Under the pieces are notes generated by a model. The model did no database searches. It was not told where the DNA came from and worked only from the letters and a program-made list of their open reading frames with translations. Position numbers and translations under genes: made by a program. Source: Desulforamulus ruminis DSM 2154 (GTDB lineage: Bacteria; Bacillota; Desulfotomaculia; Desulfotomaculales; Desulfotomaculaceae). From it: a stretch of DNA of 64,000 nucleotides. This document shows, piece by piece, positions 1 to 9,276 of this stretch (positions are counted from its first letter, which is position 1; every line of letters starts with the position of its first letter). The stretch covers positions 1,922,001 to 1,986,000 of the forward strand of contig NC_015589.1 in the NCBI RefSeq assembly GCF_000215085.1, written 5' to 3'.

Positions 1-2
1 TG

Positions 3-218
3 ATTGAAATTCATGCTACCGCTTTGAAACCCATTGTTTCGGGATCCACTCTCTTTCCTGCGGGAGTGAAGAAGATTTCCCGCGCAATTCAGGAGCAGGA
101 AATGGTTCAAGTCCAGCATAATGGTCGCTTGCTGGGTATTTATAAAGCGGTTTTGGACCAACAGGAACAAGGCCTGCGGCAAATATTTAAACCTGAAACG
201 GTATTATCCTCTGATTGA
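3..218 (+). CDS. truB: tRNA pseudouridine(55) synthase TruB, C-terminal end (5' truncated by window)
   Basis: Only the last ~70 residues are inside the window, so no catalytic residues can be seen. The fragment reads as the C-terminal RNA-binding (PUA-like) part of TruB: it has the SGSTLFPAGV segment, a GRLLGIYK strand and a final FKPETVL. TruB converts U55 in the T-loop of tRNAs to pseudouridine. The assignment rests mostly on position, because truB-ribF-rpsO-pnp is the usual Firmicute order and ribF follows 79 bases downstream. A reading frame continues to base 3 with no stop. The match to TruB is inference from a short tail plus synteny. Confidence 0.75.
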   Translation: MEIHATALKPIVSGSTLFPAGVKKISRAIQEQEMVQVQHNGRLLGIYKAVLDQQEQGLRQIFKPETVLSSD

Positions 219-297
219 TTACCAAAGAGAAGTGATTGCCCGGAGAAATCATGGGCATTCTATATAAAAGACGCACTGTTAAAAAACGCAGGGGGTA

Positions 298-1227
298 TTG
301 GCGTTGCGTATTTATGAGAGTCTTGAAGGGCTTAAAAATAGATATCCAGGTATCGTTGTAGCCCTGGGAAATTTTGATGGAATTCATCTAGGTCATCAAA
401 AACTGATCGGTGAAGCGGTAACCAGCGCACACCGCTCCGGCGGTACCGCCGCCGTGTTAACTTTTTATCCGCACCCCCTTCAAGTTTTAAGGCCGGAACG
501 GACACCACCTATGTTGCTCAGCCGTGAAGCCAAGGAAAACATGATGGCCCAGTTGGGGGTTGATTTACTGCTGATGCTTCCTTTTACCATGGAGTTCGCC
601 AAACGAAGCCCGGCGGATTTTATAGAAAAAGTGCTTTGGGGGCAACTGTCTGTAAAAGGCATTGTGGTTGGCTATAATTATACTTTTGGTCACCAGGGGC
701 GTGGAACTCCGGAGACCCTTTGGCAGTACGGTGAAAAATACGATTATTTTTTAAATGTGATTCCACCGGTTAAAGTTGGCGGACAAATTGTAAGCAGTTC
801 CCTTATTCGCAGCAAGCTGGCGGAGGGGGATGTGGTGTCCGCCAGAAAACTACTGGGATATTACCCTTTTACCGAAGGAACGGTGGTTCTCGGTGAACGG
901 CGGGGGAATACCCTGGGATTTCCTACGGCCAATGTGGAATGCCCGGAAGGCATGGTGGTTCCGGCCAAAGGCGTTTACAGAGTCAAAGTTGAAGTGGATC
1001 ATGAGATCTATATTGGCGTAACCAATGTAGGAACCAAACCGACCTTTCACAGCAATAGTCAACGAACCAATATTGAGGTGCACTTGCTGGACTTTTGCGG
1101 TGATTTGTATGGCAAAAAAATCCGGGTCAATTACACCCGTCGGTTAAGGGATGAGAAAAAATTTAATTCCGTTACCGATTTAATTCAGCAGATCCGCATG
1201 GATGTACAAAATGCCAGAGTTGATTAA
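298..1227 (+). CDS. ribF: Bifunctional riboflavin kinase / FAD synthetase
   Basis: Makes FMN from riboflavin and then FAD from FMN in the cytoplasm. The N-terminal nucleotidyltransferase half carries the family motif GNFDGIHLGHQ near residues 23-33. The C-terminal flavokinase half carries TLGFPTAN near residue 203 and GVTNVGTKPTF near 240. At 309 residues it is the usual length for the fused enzyme. I chose the TTG at 298 because a GGGGG ribosome site lies about 5 bases upstream and the protein then starts just before the first strand. It follows truB closely and is probably co-transcribed with it. Confidence 0.95.
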   Translation: MALRIYESLEGLKNRYPGIVVALGNFDGIHLGHQKLIGEAVTSAHRSGGTAAVLTFYPHPLQVLRPERTPPMLLSREAKENMMAQLGVDLLLMLPFTMEFAKRSPADFIEKVLWGQLSVKGIVVGYNYTFGHQGRGTPETLWQYGEKYDYFLNVIPPVKVGGQIVSSSLIRSKLAEGDVVSARKLLGYYPFTEGTVVLGERRGNTLGFPTANVECPEGMVVPAKGVYRVKVEVDHEIYIGVTNVGTKPTFHSNSQRTNIEVHLLDFCGDLYGKKIRVNYTRRLRDEKKFNSVTDLIQQIRMDVQNARVD

Positions 1228-1290
1228 TTCCCTTACGAATAAAGTCGAATATTCACCGGGTATTCCTAATATATTTATTATTGCCTAACA

Positions 1291-1319
1291 TTTACTTCTT
1301 GTACACGTTATGCTACAAT
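1291..1319 (+). promoter_or_regulatory. Putative sigma-A promoter with extended -10
   Basis: TTTACT at 1291-1296 and TACAAT at 1314-1319 are separated by 17 bases, and a TG one base before the -10 makes it an extended -10. It sits after the ribF stop and about 45 bases before the next gene, so it would drive the two small genes and perhaps rpsO. Confidence 0.5.
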
Positions 1320-1364
1320 GAATGCGGCAAACGTCCCGAGAGAGATTGAAAGGAGACGTTGTCC

Positions 1365-1595
1365 ATGGGATATCCGAAATTTGACACTCCGGAGGAGGAA
1401 GTCAAACGCTGGCTGAATCATATTGCTTTGATTTGCGTCAGTGAGGAGTTCCAAAGTCTCAAGCGAGAGTTGGAATCCCTGTATGTAAAATCCAACCTTG
1501 ACAATGTAAGGATTACGGCCTTTCAAGATGCCTTATATGCCTTCCTGGCCCAGGAGGATGATGAGGATTGCCGTTACCAGTCCCATAGTTGTTAA
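1365..1595 (+). CDS. Small conserved-looking protein of unknown function
   Basis: A 76-residue acidic, helical protein with no signal peptide or membrane segment. I do not recognise the family. ATG 1365 is preferred over an in-frame TTG at 1359 because the AAAGGAGA ribosome site ends about 8 bases before the ATG but almost touches the TTG. The protein ends in a Cys- and His-containing tail (DCRYQSHSC). It is followed 11 bases later by another small gene, so the pair may be an operon inserted between ribF and rpsO. A toxin-antitoxin reading of the pair is possible but nothing in the sequence proves it. Confidence 0.65.
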   Translation: MGYPKFDTPEEEVKRWLNHIALICVSEEFQSLKRELESLYVKSNLDNVRITAFQDALYAFLAQEDDEDCRYQSHSC

Positions 1596-1606
1596 TGGTG
1601 TGATGT

Positions 1607-1828
1607 ATGCGAATCATTATCACAGAGCATGCTCACAAGCGCCTGAGGGATTTTCGTCAGGATAAAATAACAACGACGGATATTATCTGCGCGGCCAGAG
1701 GTATCCCGGGGCGTATTCCCACTGCCACAAGATTTAGAGGTTTTTTTGCCAAATCAGGCCGTATGTTTGATATTGTTGCTAAGGATATTGAAAATGGCCG
1801 TTTGGTGATAACCATAATTGGGAAGTGA
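1607..1828 (+). CDS. DUF4258-like small protein
   Basis: A 73-residue protein starting with a beta strand, then HAHKRLRDF, a short helix, and a basic segment with several Arg-Gly pairs, ending in a strand LVITIIGK. The spacing of His and Arg near the N terminus and the terminal beta strand resemble DUF4258-type proteins, a RelE-like fold. This is a pattern match only. It sits just downstream of the 76-residue gene at 1365 and upstream of rpsO. ATG start with a weak GGTGTGA ribosome site. Confidence 0.6.
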   Translation: MRIIITEHAHKRLRDFRQDKITTTDIICAARGIPGRIPTATRFRGFFAKSGRMFDIVAKDIENGRLVITIIGK

Positions 1829-1916
1829 TTTTCCATGAACTGTTATCTAGGGAATTTCGTTCACTCCGACGATTGTCTTGGGTAACAGCGATTATTTAGT
1901 TAAGGAGGTGAATCCC

Positions 1917-2186
1917 GTGGCATTAACGGTAGAAAAAAAGAATGAAATTATTCAGACTTTCAAAACCCACGAAAATGATACCGGTTCTCCAGAAGTGCAA
2001 ATCGCCCTGTTAACCGAACGTATCAATCAGCTCACCGAACACCTGAAGTCTTTTAAGAAAGACCACCATTCACGTCGTGGTCTCTTAAAAATGGTCGGTC
2101 AGCGTCGCGCCCTTTTGAATTATCTGCGGGACCGTGATTTTAACCGGTACCGTAAAATAATTGAAAAATTAGGACTGCGCAAGTAG
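1917..2186 (+). CDS. rpsO: 30S ribosomal protein S15
   Basis: An 89-residue primary 16S rRNA-binding protein of the small subunit platform. The sequence shows the conserved DTGSPEVQ segment near residues 22-29, HHSRRGLL in the middle and YLRDRD near the end. The GTG at 1917 is the start: TAAGGAGGTG lies 7 bases upstream and this gives exactly the family length. A longer frame from 1878 would put that ribosome site inside the gene. A terminator follows at once and pnp comes next, as in many bacteria. Confidence 0.97.
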   Translation: MALTVEKKNEIIQTFKTHENDTGSPEVQIALLTERINQLTEHLKSFKKDHHSRRGLLKMVGQRRALLNYLRDRDFNRYRKIIEKLGLRK

Positions 2187-2188
2187 CA

Positions 2189-2219
2189 AAAGCGGGCTTA
2201 TAGGCCCGCTTTTATTATT
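2189..2219 (+). terminator. Rho-independent terminator after rpsO
   Basis: A perfect 9-bp stem AAAGCGGGC / GCCCGCTTT with a 6-base loop, followed by TATTATTTT, starting just after the rpsO stop. Confidence 0.9.
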
Positions 2220-2342
2220 TTACATAAGTTAAAGTCGGTAAAAGTGGTATTTTTCTTTAATTAAGAAGGAAATACTATAAAAAATGTCGAATTGCTAACA
2301 TTTGTAAGGAGAATAGGAGATTCAGGAGGTTAGAAAAACAGA

Positions 2343-4568
2343 ATGCTAGAAGAGAGTCAAAAATTAATCAGGGAAATGAACCTGGGGGGAAGAACCATTT
2401 CCCTGGAGACCGGTCGTCTGGCCAAACAAGCCAGTGGAGCCGTATTGGTTAAATATGGCGATACGGTGGTCATTGTAACGGCGACTGTGGCCAAAAATAC
2501 CCGGGATATTGATTTTTTCCCGCTGACCGTTGATTATGAAGAGCGGCTCTATGCTGTAGGCAAAATCCCTGGAGGATTTATAAAAAGGGAAGGCCGTCCC
2601 AGTGAAAAGGCGATTCTTTCGGGAAGATTGATCGACCGGCCCATTCGGCCTTTATTTCCCAAACATATGAGGAACGAAGTTCAGGTGGTTGCTACGGTTT
2701 TATCGGTGGATCAGGATAACGCTCCGGAGATCGCGGCCATGATTGGCGCCTCCGCTGCGCTGCATATATCCAAGATCCCCTTGAAAAAGCCCATTGGCGG
2801 CGTTATTGTTGGCCGGGTTGACGGCCAGTTTGTAGTAAACCCTATGGTAAGGCAGGCAGAGAACAGTGATATGCATCTGGTGGTAGCCGGTACCGATGAT
2901 GCGGTTATGATGGTGGAAGCCGGCGCCAAGGAAGTTCCGGAAGATCAAATGCTGGAAGCCATTATGTTTGGTCATAGCGTGGTTCAAGAGATTGTCAATT
3001 TTATTGAAGAATTCCGCACAGCCGCCCTTGAAATGGGCTTGGCCCATGAAAAAATGGTTGTTCCGGAACCGGAAAGTGATCCGGACATGGGAGAAGCGAT
3101 CCTTCCCAAAGCGGAAGAAACCATCCGTGAGGCTGTTCTGCATTGCTCCAGGGAAAAACTAACCAAGAAAGACCGGGAAGCCTACATGGACGAAGTGATG
3201 ACCGGCTTAAAGAAATCTTTCCTGGAACAGTTCCCGGAAAATGAGAAACAAGTGCTTGCTTTCATTGAGAAGGCGGAGAAGAAGGTTGTACGGCGAATCA
3301 TTACCCATGATAAGCTGCGCATTGACGGCAGGGCGGTGGATGAAGTCCGTCCCATTTCCGTTGAAGCCGGCGTTCTTCCCCGTACCCATGGTTCAGGACT
3401 GTTTACCCGCGGACAAACACAGATTTTAACGGTAGCTACCCTGGGTTGTGTCAGTGAAGAGCAAATCCTGGATGGGCTCGGCCTGGATGAGACCAAGCGC
3501 TATATGCACCACTACAACTTCCCGCCCTTCAGCACCGGCGAGACCAAACCCATGCGTTCTCCCGGCCGGCGTGAAATCGGGCACGGCGCTCTGGCGGAAA
3601 GGGCACTGGAACCCATGATTCCTTCGGAAGAAGTTTTCCCTTATACTTTAAGGGTGGTTTCGGAGGCTCTTGAATCCAATGGTTCCACCTCCATGGGCAG
3701 CGTTTGTGGAAGTACTTTGTCCCTGATGGATGCCGGCGTACCTTTAAAAGCCCCGGTTGCCGGGGTGGCTATGGGTTTAATTATGGAAGAGGATCAATTT
3801 ACGGTCTTGACCGATATCCAGGGACTGGAAGACCACTTGGGCGACATGGACTTTAAAGTGGCCGGAACTGCCAACGGCATTACTGCGCTGCAAATGGATA
3901 TAAAGATTCCGGGGATTACCCGGGAAGTCTTTGAGCAGGCCCTTGCGCAAGCCTACAGAGGCCGTATGCATATTATGGGTGAGATGCTGAAGGTGATTCC
4001 CGAGCCCCGTCCGGAGATTTCCCAGTATGCGCCCAGTATTTTACGCACCACCATCCATCCGGATAAAATCCGCGATGTTATTGGACCCGGCGGAAAGATT
4101 ATCAAGAAGCTGGTTGAGGAAACCGGTGCGGATATTGATATTGAAGATGACGGCAGAGTATTTATTGCCGCCGTGGACCGGGAAAAGGGCAAACGGGCCC
4201 TGCAGATTATCCAGTCTATCACTGCCGAGGTTGAGGTTGGCAAGCTTTATGAAGGGAAGGTTACCCGGGTAACGGATTTTGGTTGCTTTGTGGAAGTGAT
4301 CCCCGGCGTCATGGGACTACAGGGCAAAGAGGGATTGGTCCATATTTCCCAATTGGCTTTCCAGCGGGTGGAAAAAACCGAAGATGTGGTTAAGGAAGGT
4401 GAAATTATCACCGTTAAAGCCACCGGATATGACCACCAGGGACGGCTTAAACTGTCCCGCAAAGAAGCTTTGCGGGATATGGGGATGGCGCCGCCGGTAG
4501 AGGAAGCACCTGCCGGTGAACGCAAGGAACGCAGACCTTTTAGCAGACCAAAACCTACCAAGGAATAA
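2343..4568 (+). CDS. pnp: Polyribonucleotide nucleotidyltransferase (PNPase)
   Basis: A 3'-to-5' phosphorolytic exoribonuclease that works as a trimer in RNA decay. The 741-residue order is typical: a first RNase PH domain (~10-220), a helical linker, a second, catalytic RNase PH domain (~310-540) with [13 protein letters not shown] and the FPPFSTGE loop, a KH domain (~555-615) with the GPGGKIIK turn, and an S1 RNA-binding domain (~625-695). It starts at ATG with CAGGAGGT 12 bases upstream. The basic, Pro-rich tail is variable in the family. RNase J and RNase Y are also encoded in this window, so three main Firmicute RNA-decay enzymes lie within about 40 kb. Confidence 0.97.
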   Translation: MLEESQKLIREMNLGGRTISLETGRLAKQASGAVLVKYGDTVVIVTATVAKNTRDIDFFPLTVDYEERLYAVGKIPGGFIKREGRPSEKAILSGRLIDRPIRPLFPKHMRNEVQVVATVLSVDQDNAPEIAAMIGASAALHISKIPLKKPIGGVIVGRVDGQFVVNPMVRQAENSDMHLVVAGTDDAVMMVEAGAKEVPEDQMLEAIMFGHSVVQEIVNFIEEFRTAALEMGLAHEKMVVPEPESDPDMGEAILPKAEETIREAVLHCSREKLTKKDREAYMDEVMTGLKKSFLEQFPENEKQVLAFIEKAEKKVVRRIITHDKLRIDGRAVDEVRPISVEAGVLPRTHGSGLFTRGQTQILTVATLGCVSEEQILDGLGLDETKRYMHHYNFPPFSTGETKPMRSPGRREIGHGALAERALEPMIPSEEVFPYTLRVVSEALESNGSTSMGSVCGSTLSLMDAGVPLKAPVAGVAMGLIMEEDQFTVLTDIQGLEDHLGDMDFKVAGTANGITALQMDIKIPGITREVFEQALAQAYRGRMHIMGEMLKVIPEPRPEISQYAPSILRTTIHPDKIRDVIGPGGKIIKKLVEETGADIDIEDDGRVFIAAVDREKGKRALQIIQSITAEVEVGKLYEGKVTRVTDFGCFVEVIPGVMGLQGKEGLVHISQLAFQRVEKTEDVVKEGEIITVKATGYDHQGRLKLSRKEALRDMGMAPPVEEAPAGERKERRPFSRPKPTKE

Positions 4569-4717
4569 AATCTCATCAACCGGTAAATGGGAGTGAACAT
4601 TTGATTTAACTTTCCATTACCGGTTATATTTTTTTTATAGCGGGTGAGTGGAATATATCTGCTTTTAGCAGGCAATACACTCTTTGCCAAATATCCTAAG
4701 GAATAGGTAAAATTAAT

Positions 4718-5476
4718 TTGGCCAAGCTGCTGCATTTATTAAGAACAGAGGTGATGACGATCATTAAAGGCAAGAAAGTAGCAATGCTTCTGTCCTTTTT
4801 TGTATTCAGCTTGCTACTGATTTTACCCTTGCAAAAGGCCGATGCTTACCTGGGTGACCGGACCCTCCGGTATGGCTCCCAGGGTTATGATGTACAACAA
4901 CTGCAAAAAAACCTAGGGTACCTTGGTTATAAAGTTGGTAAGGTCGACGGAGCATTCGGTTGGCAGACCCTTCAGGCAGTGAAAAATTTTCAAGGGAATA
5001 ACGGTTTAGTGGCGGACGGAATTGTCGGAAAAATAACGGCCAATGCGCTTATACGCCAGGTTAGCGGCGGACAGGCCCAACGTGCACAGACACAAACCGT
5101 ATCCCGGGGTTCCATTTCACTTTCCAGGCAGGACATGTATGATTTAGCCAGAATTGTCTACGGCGAGGCTAGGGGAGAGTCCTTCCAGGGGCAGGTGGCC
5201 GTGGCCTCGGTGGTACTAAACCGGCTGTATTCCGGTCAATTTGGAAACTCTGTTCAAGAGGTCATTTATCAGCCCTTGGCCTTTACAGCCGTACAGGACG
5301 GCCAATTTTACATGACGCCCAACTCCAGTGCCTATCAAGCAGTGGATGCGGCTGTAAAGGGTTGGGACCCCACCGGAGGAGCGATCTATTACTGGAACCC
5401 GGTTACCGCCACCAGCAAATGGGTCTGGAACCGGCCCATTGTTACCAAAATCGGGCAGCACGTCTTTGCCTTGTAG
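4718..5476 (+). CDS. sleB: SleB-type spore cortex-lytic / cell wall hydrolase
   Basis: Contains a signal peptide (charged GKK, then a Leu/Phe-rich core ending QKADA), a peptidoglycan-binding domain with the YGSQGYDVQQLQ motif, and a C-terminal Hydrolase_2 domain beginning near RIVYGEARGE, which has the family's conserved Glu. SleB-type enzymes are lytic transglycosylases that break spore cortex at germination. The start is uncertain: TTG 4718 has an AAGGAATAGG site upstream, but ATG 4754 would give a more ordinary signal peptide and a 240-residue protein. No ypeB partner follows. It could also be a CwlJ/SleB relative acting in growth. Confidence 0.85.
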   Translation: MAKLLHLLRTEVMTIIKGKKVAMLLSFFVFSLLLILPLQKADAYLGDRTLRYGSQGYDVQQLQKNLGYLGYKVGKVDGAFGWQTLQAVKNFQGNNGLVADGIVGKITANALIRQVSGGQAQRAQTQTVSRGSISLSRQDMYDLARIVYGEARGESFQGQVAVASVVLNRLYSGQFGNSVQEVIYQPLAFTAVQDGQFYMTPNSSAYQAVDAAVKGWDPTGGAIYYWNPVTATSKWVWNRPIVTKIGQHVFAL

Positions 5477-5498
5477 GTTTTTAACTGTATAAAAACCA

Positions 5499-5548
5499 TA
5501 ACAAAACCGCAGGTACGGAAAAACCGTACCTGCGGTTTTGTTATTTTT
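5499..5548. terminator. Long bidirectional terminator between convergent genes
   Basis: A perfect inverted repeat of about 20 bp (AACAAAACCGCAGGTACGG and its complement) around a 5-base A loop. A-runs and T-runs flank it on both sides, so it can end both the sleB transcript and the minus-strand PASTA gene. Confidence 0.9.
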
Positions 5549-6185
5549 ACACAATAATCTCGCCGGTTCCGGTAAGGATATCCGCCGGGCTTGCTTCGTT
5601 TTTGTCCGGATCATGCTTGCTCTTCATGGGAGTATAAGCCACCTGATCCTGCTTCTTCAAGGTGCTGTGCCTTTCTTTTTCCGGCGGCGGACCTTTGCTG
5701 ATAACCAGTTTAATCTTAGCATTTTTAGACGAGGCTCCTCCAGGGGCGGGAACCTGGGTAATCACTTGACCTTCAGGCACCCGTTCGCTGTATTCCGCCA
5801 CCACCTGCCCCACCCGCATGCCTGAACCCTTTAGTTTGGAGGCGGCGCCATTCAGCGAGAGACCTAATACCGAGGGCATCGGTCGTGGCTCCACCCGTAA
5901 AGGTTTCAATTTTTCTGCGGCTGCTTTAATTTTTTGATTGCTTTCATACACCATTTGGTAAAATCGGTCCAATTCTTGTTCCATTTCATCTTTCTGGGTC
6001 AGGATTGTATCAACGGTTTCCGGCGCAAGAACCGCCGCATCCTCCTGGCTCTGCTCCGATGGCGGGGCAGGAGGACTGGCGGCACTACTTTGACTGCGGC
6101 CTTCCTTAGGGGTGCTTTTAGAAATTTGGTGGACGCTGCTTTTTTGTTCCACAGGGCCACCGGGCGGTATTGAGCTGTATTCCAT
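5547..6185 (-). CDS. PASTA-domain protein of unknown function
   Basis: A 212-residue soluble protein: a Pro/Ser-rich low-complexity N terminus, a predicted helix (~45-85), then one PASTA domain (~105-165) recognisable by PSVLGLSLNGA, the short VGQVV strand, EGQVITQVPAPG and LVISKG. PASTA domains usually bind muropeptides or beta-lactams outside the cell, but here there is no signal peptide, kinase or penicillin-binding domain. Start ATG 6185 has TAGGTG six bases upstream; the GTG further out lies inside that site. It is transcribed against its neighbours and is absent from the Bacillus order at this place. Confidence 0.8.
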   Translation of the reverse strand: MEYSSIPPGGPVEQKSSVHQISKSTPKEGRSQSSAASPPAPPSEQSQEDAAVLAPETVDTILTQKDEMEQELDRFYQMVYESNQKIKAAAEKLKPLRVEPRPMPSVLGLSLNGAASKLKGSGMRVGQVVAEYSERVPEGQVITQVPAPGGASSKNAKIKLVISKGPPPEKERHSTLKKQDQVAYTPMKSKHDPDKNEASPADILTGTGEIIV

Positions 6186-6398
6186 AAAGAACACCTACTT
6201 TCGCGGTTCTGAATCTTTCCACCGTATTCTTTATAAGGATTATCGGCACAGGCTATGGGAAATCTTTAATTGACAAAAACAGGGCCAAGAAAAATGTTTC
6301 AGCCATGGTAGTTTTTCATTCTGTATGCCGGAAGTATACTATTCCTTTTCTTTCCTGCATAGAGATCTATGACAAGATTTAACAAGGAGGAAAGGAAT

Positions 6399-7139
6399 AT
6401 GAAGGTATTCTATATAAGAAGGGGAATGGTCTATAAAACCATCCTCTGGCTGCTGATCGGTGCAATTTTTATCGGTCTTGGTTTTTTAGCCACCAGGGAA
6501 AGAACCGAAAGAACCCTGTCGCCCATTTATCAAGGCAGTGATCGTGAAAAGAAGATTGCTTTAACTTGCAATATCTTTTGGGGTGAAGAATACATTCCTA
6601 GAATGCTGGAAATATTACAGGAGCACGATGTTAAAATGACTTTTTTTCCCGGAGGAACCTGGGTAGAGGACTTTCCTGAACTGCTAAAATCCATCGATGG
6701 CGCGGGCCATGAAGTGGGAACCCACGGTTATGCCCATCCCCATCCGGACCAGTTATCCAAGAGCGCCAACCTAAGGGATATGCAAAAAGCCGAGGAGCTC
6801 ATTTACCAAGCCATTCATAAAAGACCCAAACTGTACGCCCCTCCCTATGGCGAAAAAGGAGCGGCTGTTTTAAAGGCAGCGGAGGAACAGGGCTATTCCT
6901 TTATTTTATGGAGCATTGATACCATCGACTGGCAGCGTCCTTCCCCGGAGGTGATTGTGCGCAGGGTGGTGGGCAAAGCGCATAATGGCGCCATTGTTTT
7001 GATGCACCCTACGGCCCCCACGGTAAGCGCCTTGCCGCAAATCATCCAGGAATTAAAGAAGCAGGGCTATCAATTCGTGATGGTTGGAGAAATGATGGAT
7101 GGGATGACTGCCAAAACAGCACCGGAAAAGAAAAAATAA
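6399..7139 (+). CDS. ylxY: YlxY-like polysaccharide deacetylase homologue with degenerate active site
   Basis: A 246-residue membrane-anchored protein: one N-terminal membrane segment (~12-32), then a NodB-type deacetylase fold. The metal-binding motif HGYAHP is present, as are APPYGEK, a WSIDTIDW strand and LMHPT. The first motif, normally T-F-D-D or T-F-D-x-x-W-G, reads TCNIFWGEE, so the aspartates at that position are replaced by Asn and Ile. Deacetylase activity is therefore doubtful. Position after pnp and before the M16 protease matches B. subtilis ylxY. ATG 6399 is chosen for its AAGGAGG site; an earlier ATG at 6369 lacks one. Confidence 0.85.
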   Translation: MKVFYIRRGMVYKTILWLLIGAIFIGLGFLATRERTERTLSPIYQGSDREKKIALTCNIFWGEEYIPRMLEILQEHDVKMTFFPGGTWVEDFPELLKSIDGAGHEVGTHGYAHPHPDQLSKSANLRDMQKAEELIYQAIHKRPKLYAPPYGEKGAAVLKAAEEQGYSFILWSIDTIDWQRPSPEVIVRRVVGKAHNGAIVLMHPTAPTVSALPQIIQELKKQGYQFVMVGEMMDGMTAKTAPEKKK

Positions 7140-7268
7140 AGCTTTATAAATAGAGTCCACGATTCGGGGCATACTGATTCCAATCCTGAAAAATTAACCA
7201 TAGAATAAAGGTTTTTATCTACTTGTGAAGAATATCGTAACTTTAATGAGTTTCCAGGAGGGGTTCTG

Positions 7269-8537
7269 ATGTTTTACCAAAAAGAAGAACTAGCAAACGG
7301 AGTAAGAATTTTAACACAAAGGGTTTCCCATGTCCGGTCCGTGGCTCTGGGGATTTGGGTGGACGTGGGTTCCCGGGATGAGAGCGATAGCACTGCCGGA
7401 ATCTCTCATTATATCGAACACATGTTGTTTAAGGGTACGATGAATCGGACAGCCAAACAAATTGCCGAGGAATTGGATGCTGTGGGCGGCCAGTTAAATG
7501 CTTTTACCACCAAGGAATATACCTGTTATTATGCCAAGGTATTGGATGAGCATTTTGATTTGGCGGTGAATATTCTCACGGATATGCTTTTTAATTCTAA
7601 AATTGATGAGCAGGATGTAGAACGGGAGAAGAACGTGATCCTAGAGGAAATCAAGATGTATGAAGATGCTCCCGACGAACTGGTTCACGATATGTTTGCC
7701 AAGACCATCTGGTCCGGTCATCCTTTAGGCAGACCCATTATCGGCACCACAGAGACCGTCAGCAGTTTTACATACAAAGATTTACGTTCCTACATGGCAC
7801 AAAACTATATTGCCAACCGTATGGTTATTTCCGTAGCCGGCAATATCGAGCACCAGCAGGTGGTGGATAAGCTTAAGCCCATATTTGAAAAAATGCCGGG
7901 CAATGAATTTAAACGTCAGTTGGTAAAGCCAACCCATTCCAGCGAATTAAACTGCCGCAACAAAGAAACAGAACAAGTGCATATGGTCATTGGTACTCCG
8001 GGTTTACGCCTGGAAGACGATGATGTTTATATTGTTCAGGTCATCAACACCGTTCTGGGAGGCGGCTTATCCTCCCGCTTATTCCAAGAAATCAGGGAAC
8101 AAAGGGGACTGGTGTACTCTGTCTACTCCTATCATAGTTCCTATTATGATACAGGGATTTTCGGCGTATATGCGGGTTTAAGCAAACAAAATGTGGGCCA
8201 GGTCATGGAGTTAATTTTTAAAGAAATTAAAGATATAAAGAATAAGGGAATCTCTGGAGAAGAGCTGCAGCGGGCCAAAGACCAGCTAAAAGGGAATCTT
8301 TTATTGTCCCTGGAAAGCGTTAATACGCACATGAGCCGTCTGGGCAAATCGGAACTGTACTTGAAAAAGGTCTATAAGCCGGAGGAAATCGTAGAAAGGT
8401 TAAACAAAATCACCATTGAGGATATTCATCGTATGGCTTCGAGCCTGTTTCAACCTGAAAAGTTCTCTATGGCTGCCATCGGACCCTGGCAGGATTGCGG
8501 TGAGTTAAAGGCGGAGCTTGAAAAATTAAGGGATTAA
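7269..8537 (+). CDS. M16-family zinc metalloprotease (MlpA/YmxG-like)
   Basis: A 422-residue insulinase-type (M16B) peptidase. The inverted zinc motif HYIEH is at residues 47-51 and the distal Glu lies in the EREKNVILEEI helix. A C-terminal M16 domain follows, with GGGLSSRLFQEIRE and RGLVYSVYS. These enzymes form a clamshell of two homologous halves. Located, as in B. subtilis mlpA, between ylxY and ymxH. ATG start with CAGGAGGGG upstream. The cellular substrate is not evident; in Bacillus the orthologue has been linked to control of extracellular protease genes. Confidence 0.92.
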   Translation: MFYQKEELANGVRILTQRVSHVRSVALGIWVDVGSRDESDSTAGISHYIEHMLFKGTMNRTAKQIAEELDAVGGQLNAFTTKEYTCYYAKVLDEHFDLAVNILTDMLFNSKIDEQDVEREKNVILEEIKMYEDAPDELVHDMFAKTIWSGHPLGRPIIGTTETVSSFTYKDLRSYMAQNYIANRMVISVAGNIEHQQVVDKLKPIFEKMPGNEFKRQLVKPTHSSELNCRNKETEQVHMVIGTPGLRLEDDDVYIVQVINTVLGGGLSSRLFQEIREQRGLVYSVYSYHSSYYDTGIFGVYAGLSKQNVGQVMELIFKEIKDIKNKGISGEELQRAKDQLKGNLLLSLESVNTHMSRLGKSELYLKKVYKPEEIVERLNKITIEDIHRMASSLFQPEKFSMAAIGPWQDCGELKAELEKLRD

Positions 8538-8540
8538 TGA

Positions 8541-8567
8541 AAAAACCTCCTCCGGGGAGGTTTTTTA
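8541..8567 (+). terminator. Rho-independent terminator after the M16 protease gene
   Basis: Stem AAAAACCTCC / GGAGGTTTTT with a short TCCGG-type loop, running straight into a T tract. Confidence 0.9.
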
Positions 8568-8652
8568 ATGGGCTTTTTGCTATCTATAAAATACGAACCC
8601 CAGTCATATTTGTCCAAGCACAGCCATAGACTTTAGCAGGAGGTGGACAAAT

Positions 8653-8994
8653 GTGACAGGCAGCATCCTGATAGCCATACTGGCAACCCTGCTGATCTTT
8701 TTTTCGGTAAAGGAGCGGCTGAAGCAGAAACGTTTTCGCAAGGAATGGGATGTCATCGGTGAGAACAAATCTTCACCCCTTTCCGAGTCTCTGGCGGCAC
8801 TGGTTGGGACTGCCGGAGGGATTTACCTTTCCATGGTGATGCTGACAACCTTTCTGGAAATTGATGTTCCGTCCAGGGTAAATATACACACGGTAAGCCT
8901 GGAGCCTATGGCTGCCCTGTCTTTTTTGTTGTCCATCATCAGTCCTTACATCAATAAAGTCATGAACCGTTTAAAAAGGCTACGATTCAGATAA
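8653..8994 (+). CDS. Small membrane protein of unknown function
   Basis: A 113-residue protein with an N-terminal hydrophobic helix (~3-19), a basic loop (KERLKQKRFRKE), and two further hydrophobic stretches around 50-68 and 85-102, ending in a basic tail. I do not recognise a family. The GTG start at 8653 is supported by GCAGGAGGTGG upstream; an ATG two bases earlier would read straight into a stop. Only a few bases separate it from ymxH, so the two are likely co-transcribed after the terminator that ends the M16 gene. Confidence 0.75.
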   Translation: MTGSILIAILATLLIFFSVKERLKQKRFRKEWDVIGENKSSPLSESLAALVGTAGGIYLSMVMLTTFLEIDVPSRVNIHTVSLEPMAALSFLLSIISPYINKVMNRLKRLRFR

Positions 8995-9006
8995 GGAGGA
9001 GACACC

Positions 9007-9276
9007 ATGCGGATGGCGGAGCTGGTGGGCAAAGAAATTGTAAATATTAATAACGGAGCCCGTTTGGGAGTCATTGGGGAATCGGATTTAACCATTGATG
9101 TTGAATCCGGTGCGGTTTGTTCCATTATATTACCTCGCCGGAATAATTTTATTAACATGTGGGTGGACCGGCAGCAGATGGTTATTCCCTGGGACGCCAT
9201 ACGAAAGATTGGGGAAGAGGTTGTTATTGTAGAGATGGATCAGGGCAATCCCATATTTCAGAGATATTCTTATTGA
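9007..9276 (+). CDS. ymxH: YlmC/YmxH-family PRC-barrel sporulation protein
   Basis: An 89-residue single PRC-barrel-like domain: an N-terminal RMAELVGKEIVNI strand pair, NGARLGVIGESDL, then a strand with PWDAIRKIGE. The family is found in spore formers, and in B. subtilis ymxH sits between mlpA and the dipicolinate synthase genes, as here. No catalytic residues are known. ATG 9007 follows AAGGAGGAG with good spacing. Confidence 0.9.
   Translation: MRMAELVGKEIVNINNGARLGVIGESDLTIDVESGAVCSIILPRRNNFINMWVDRQQMVIPWDAIRKIGEEVVIVEMDQGNPIFQRYSY

Noticed and set aside
2700-3496. Several long minus-strand frames inside pnp
   Set aside because: Shadows of a GC-rich, well-conserved gene; the plus-strand product is complete.
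5538-5825. Plus-strand 95-codon frame opposite the PASTA gene
   Set aside because: It starts within a terminator and lies antisense to a gene with a clear domain.
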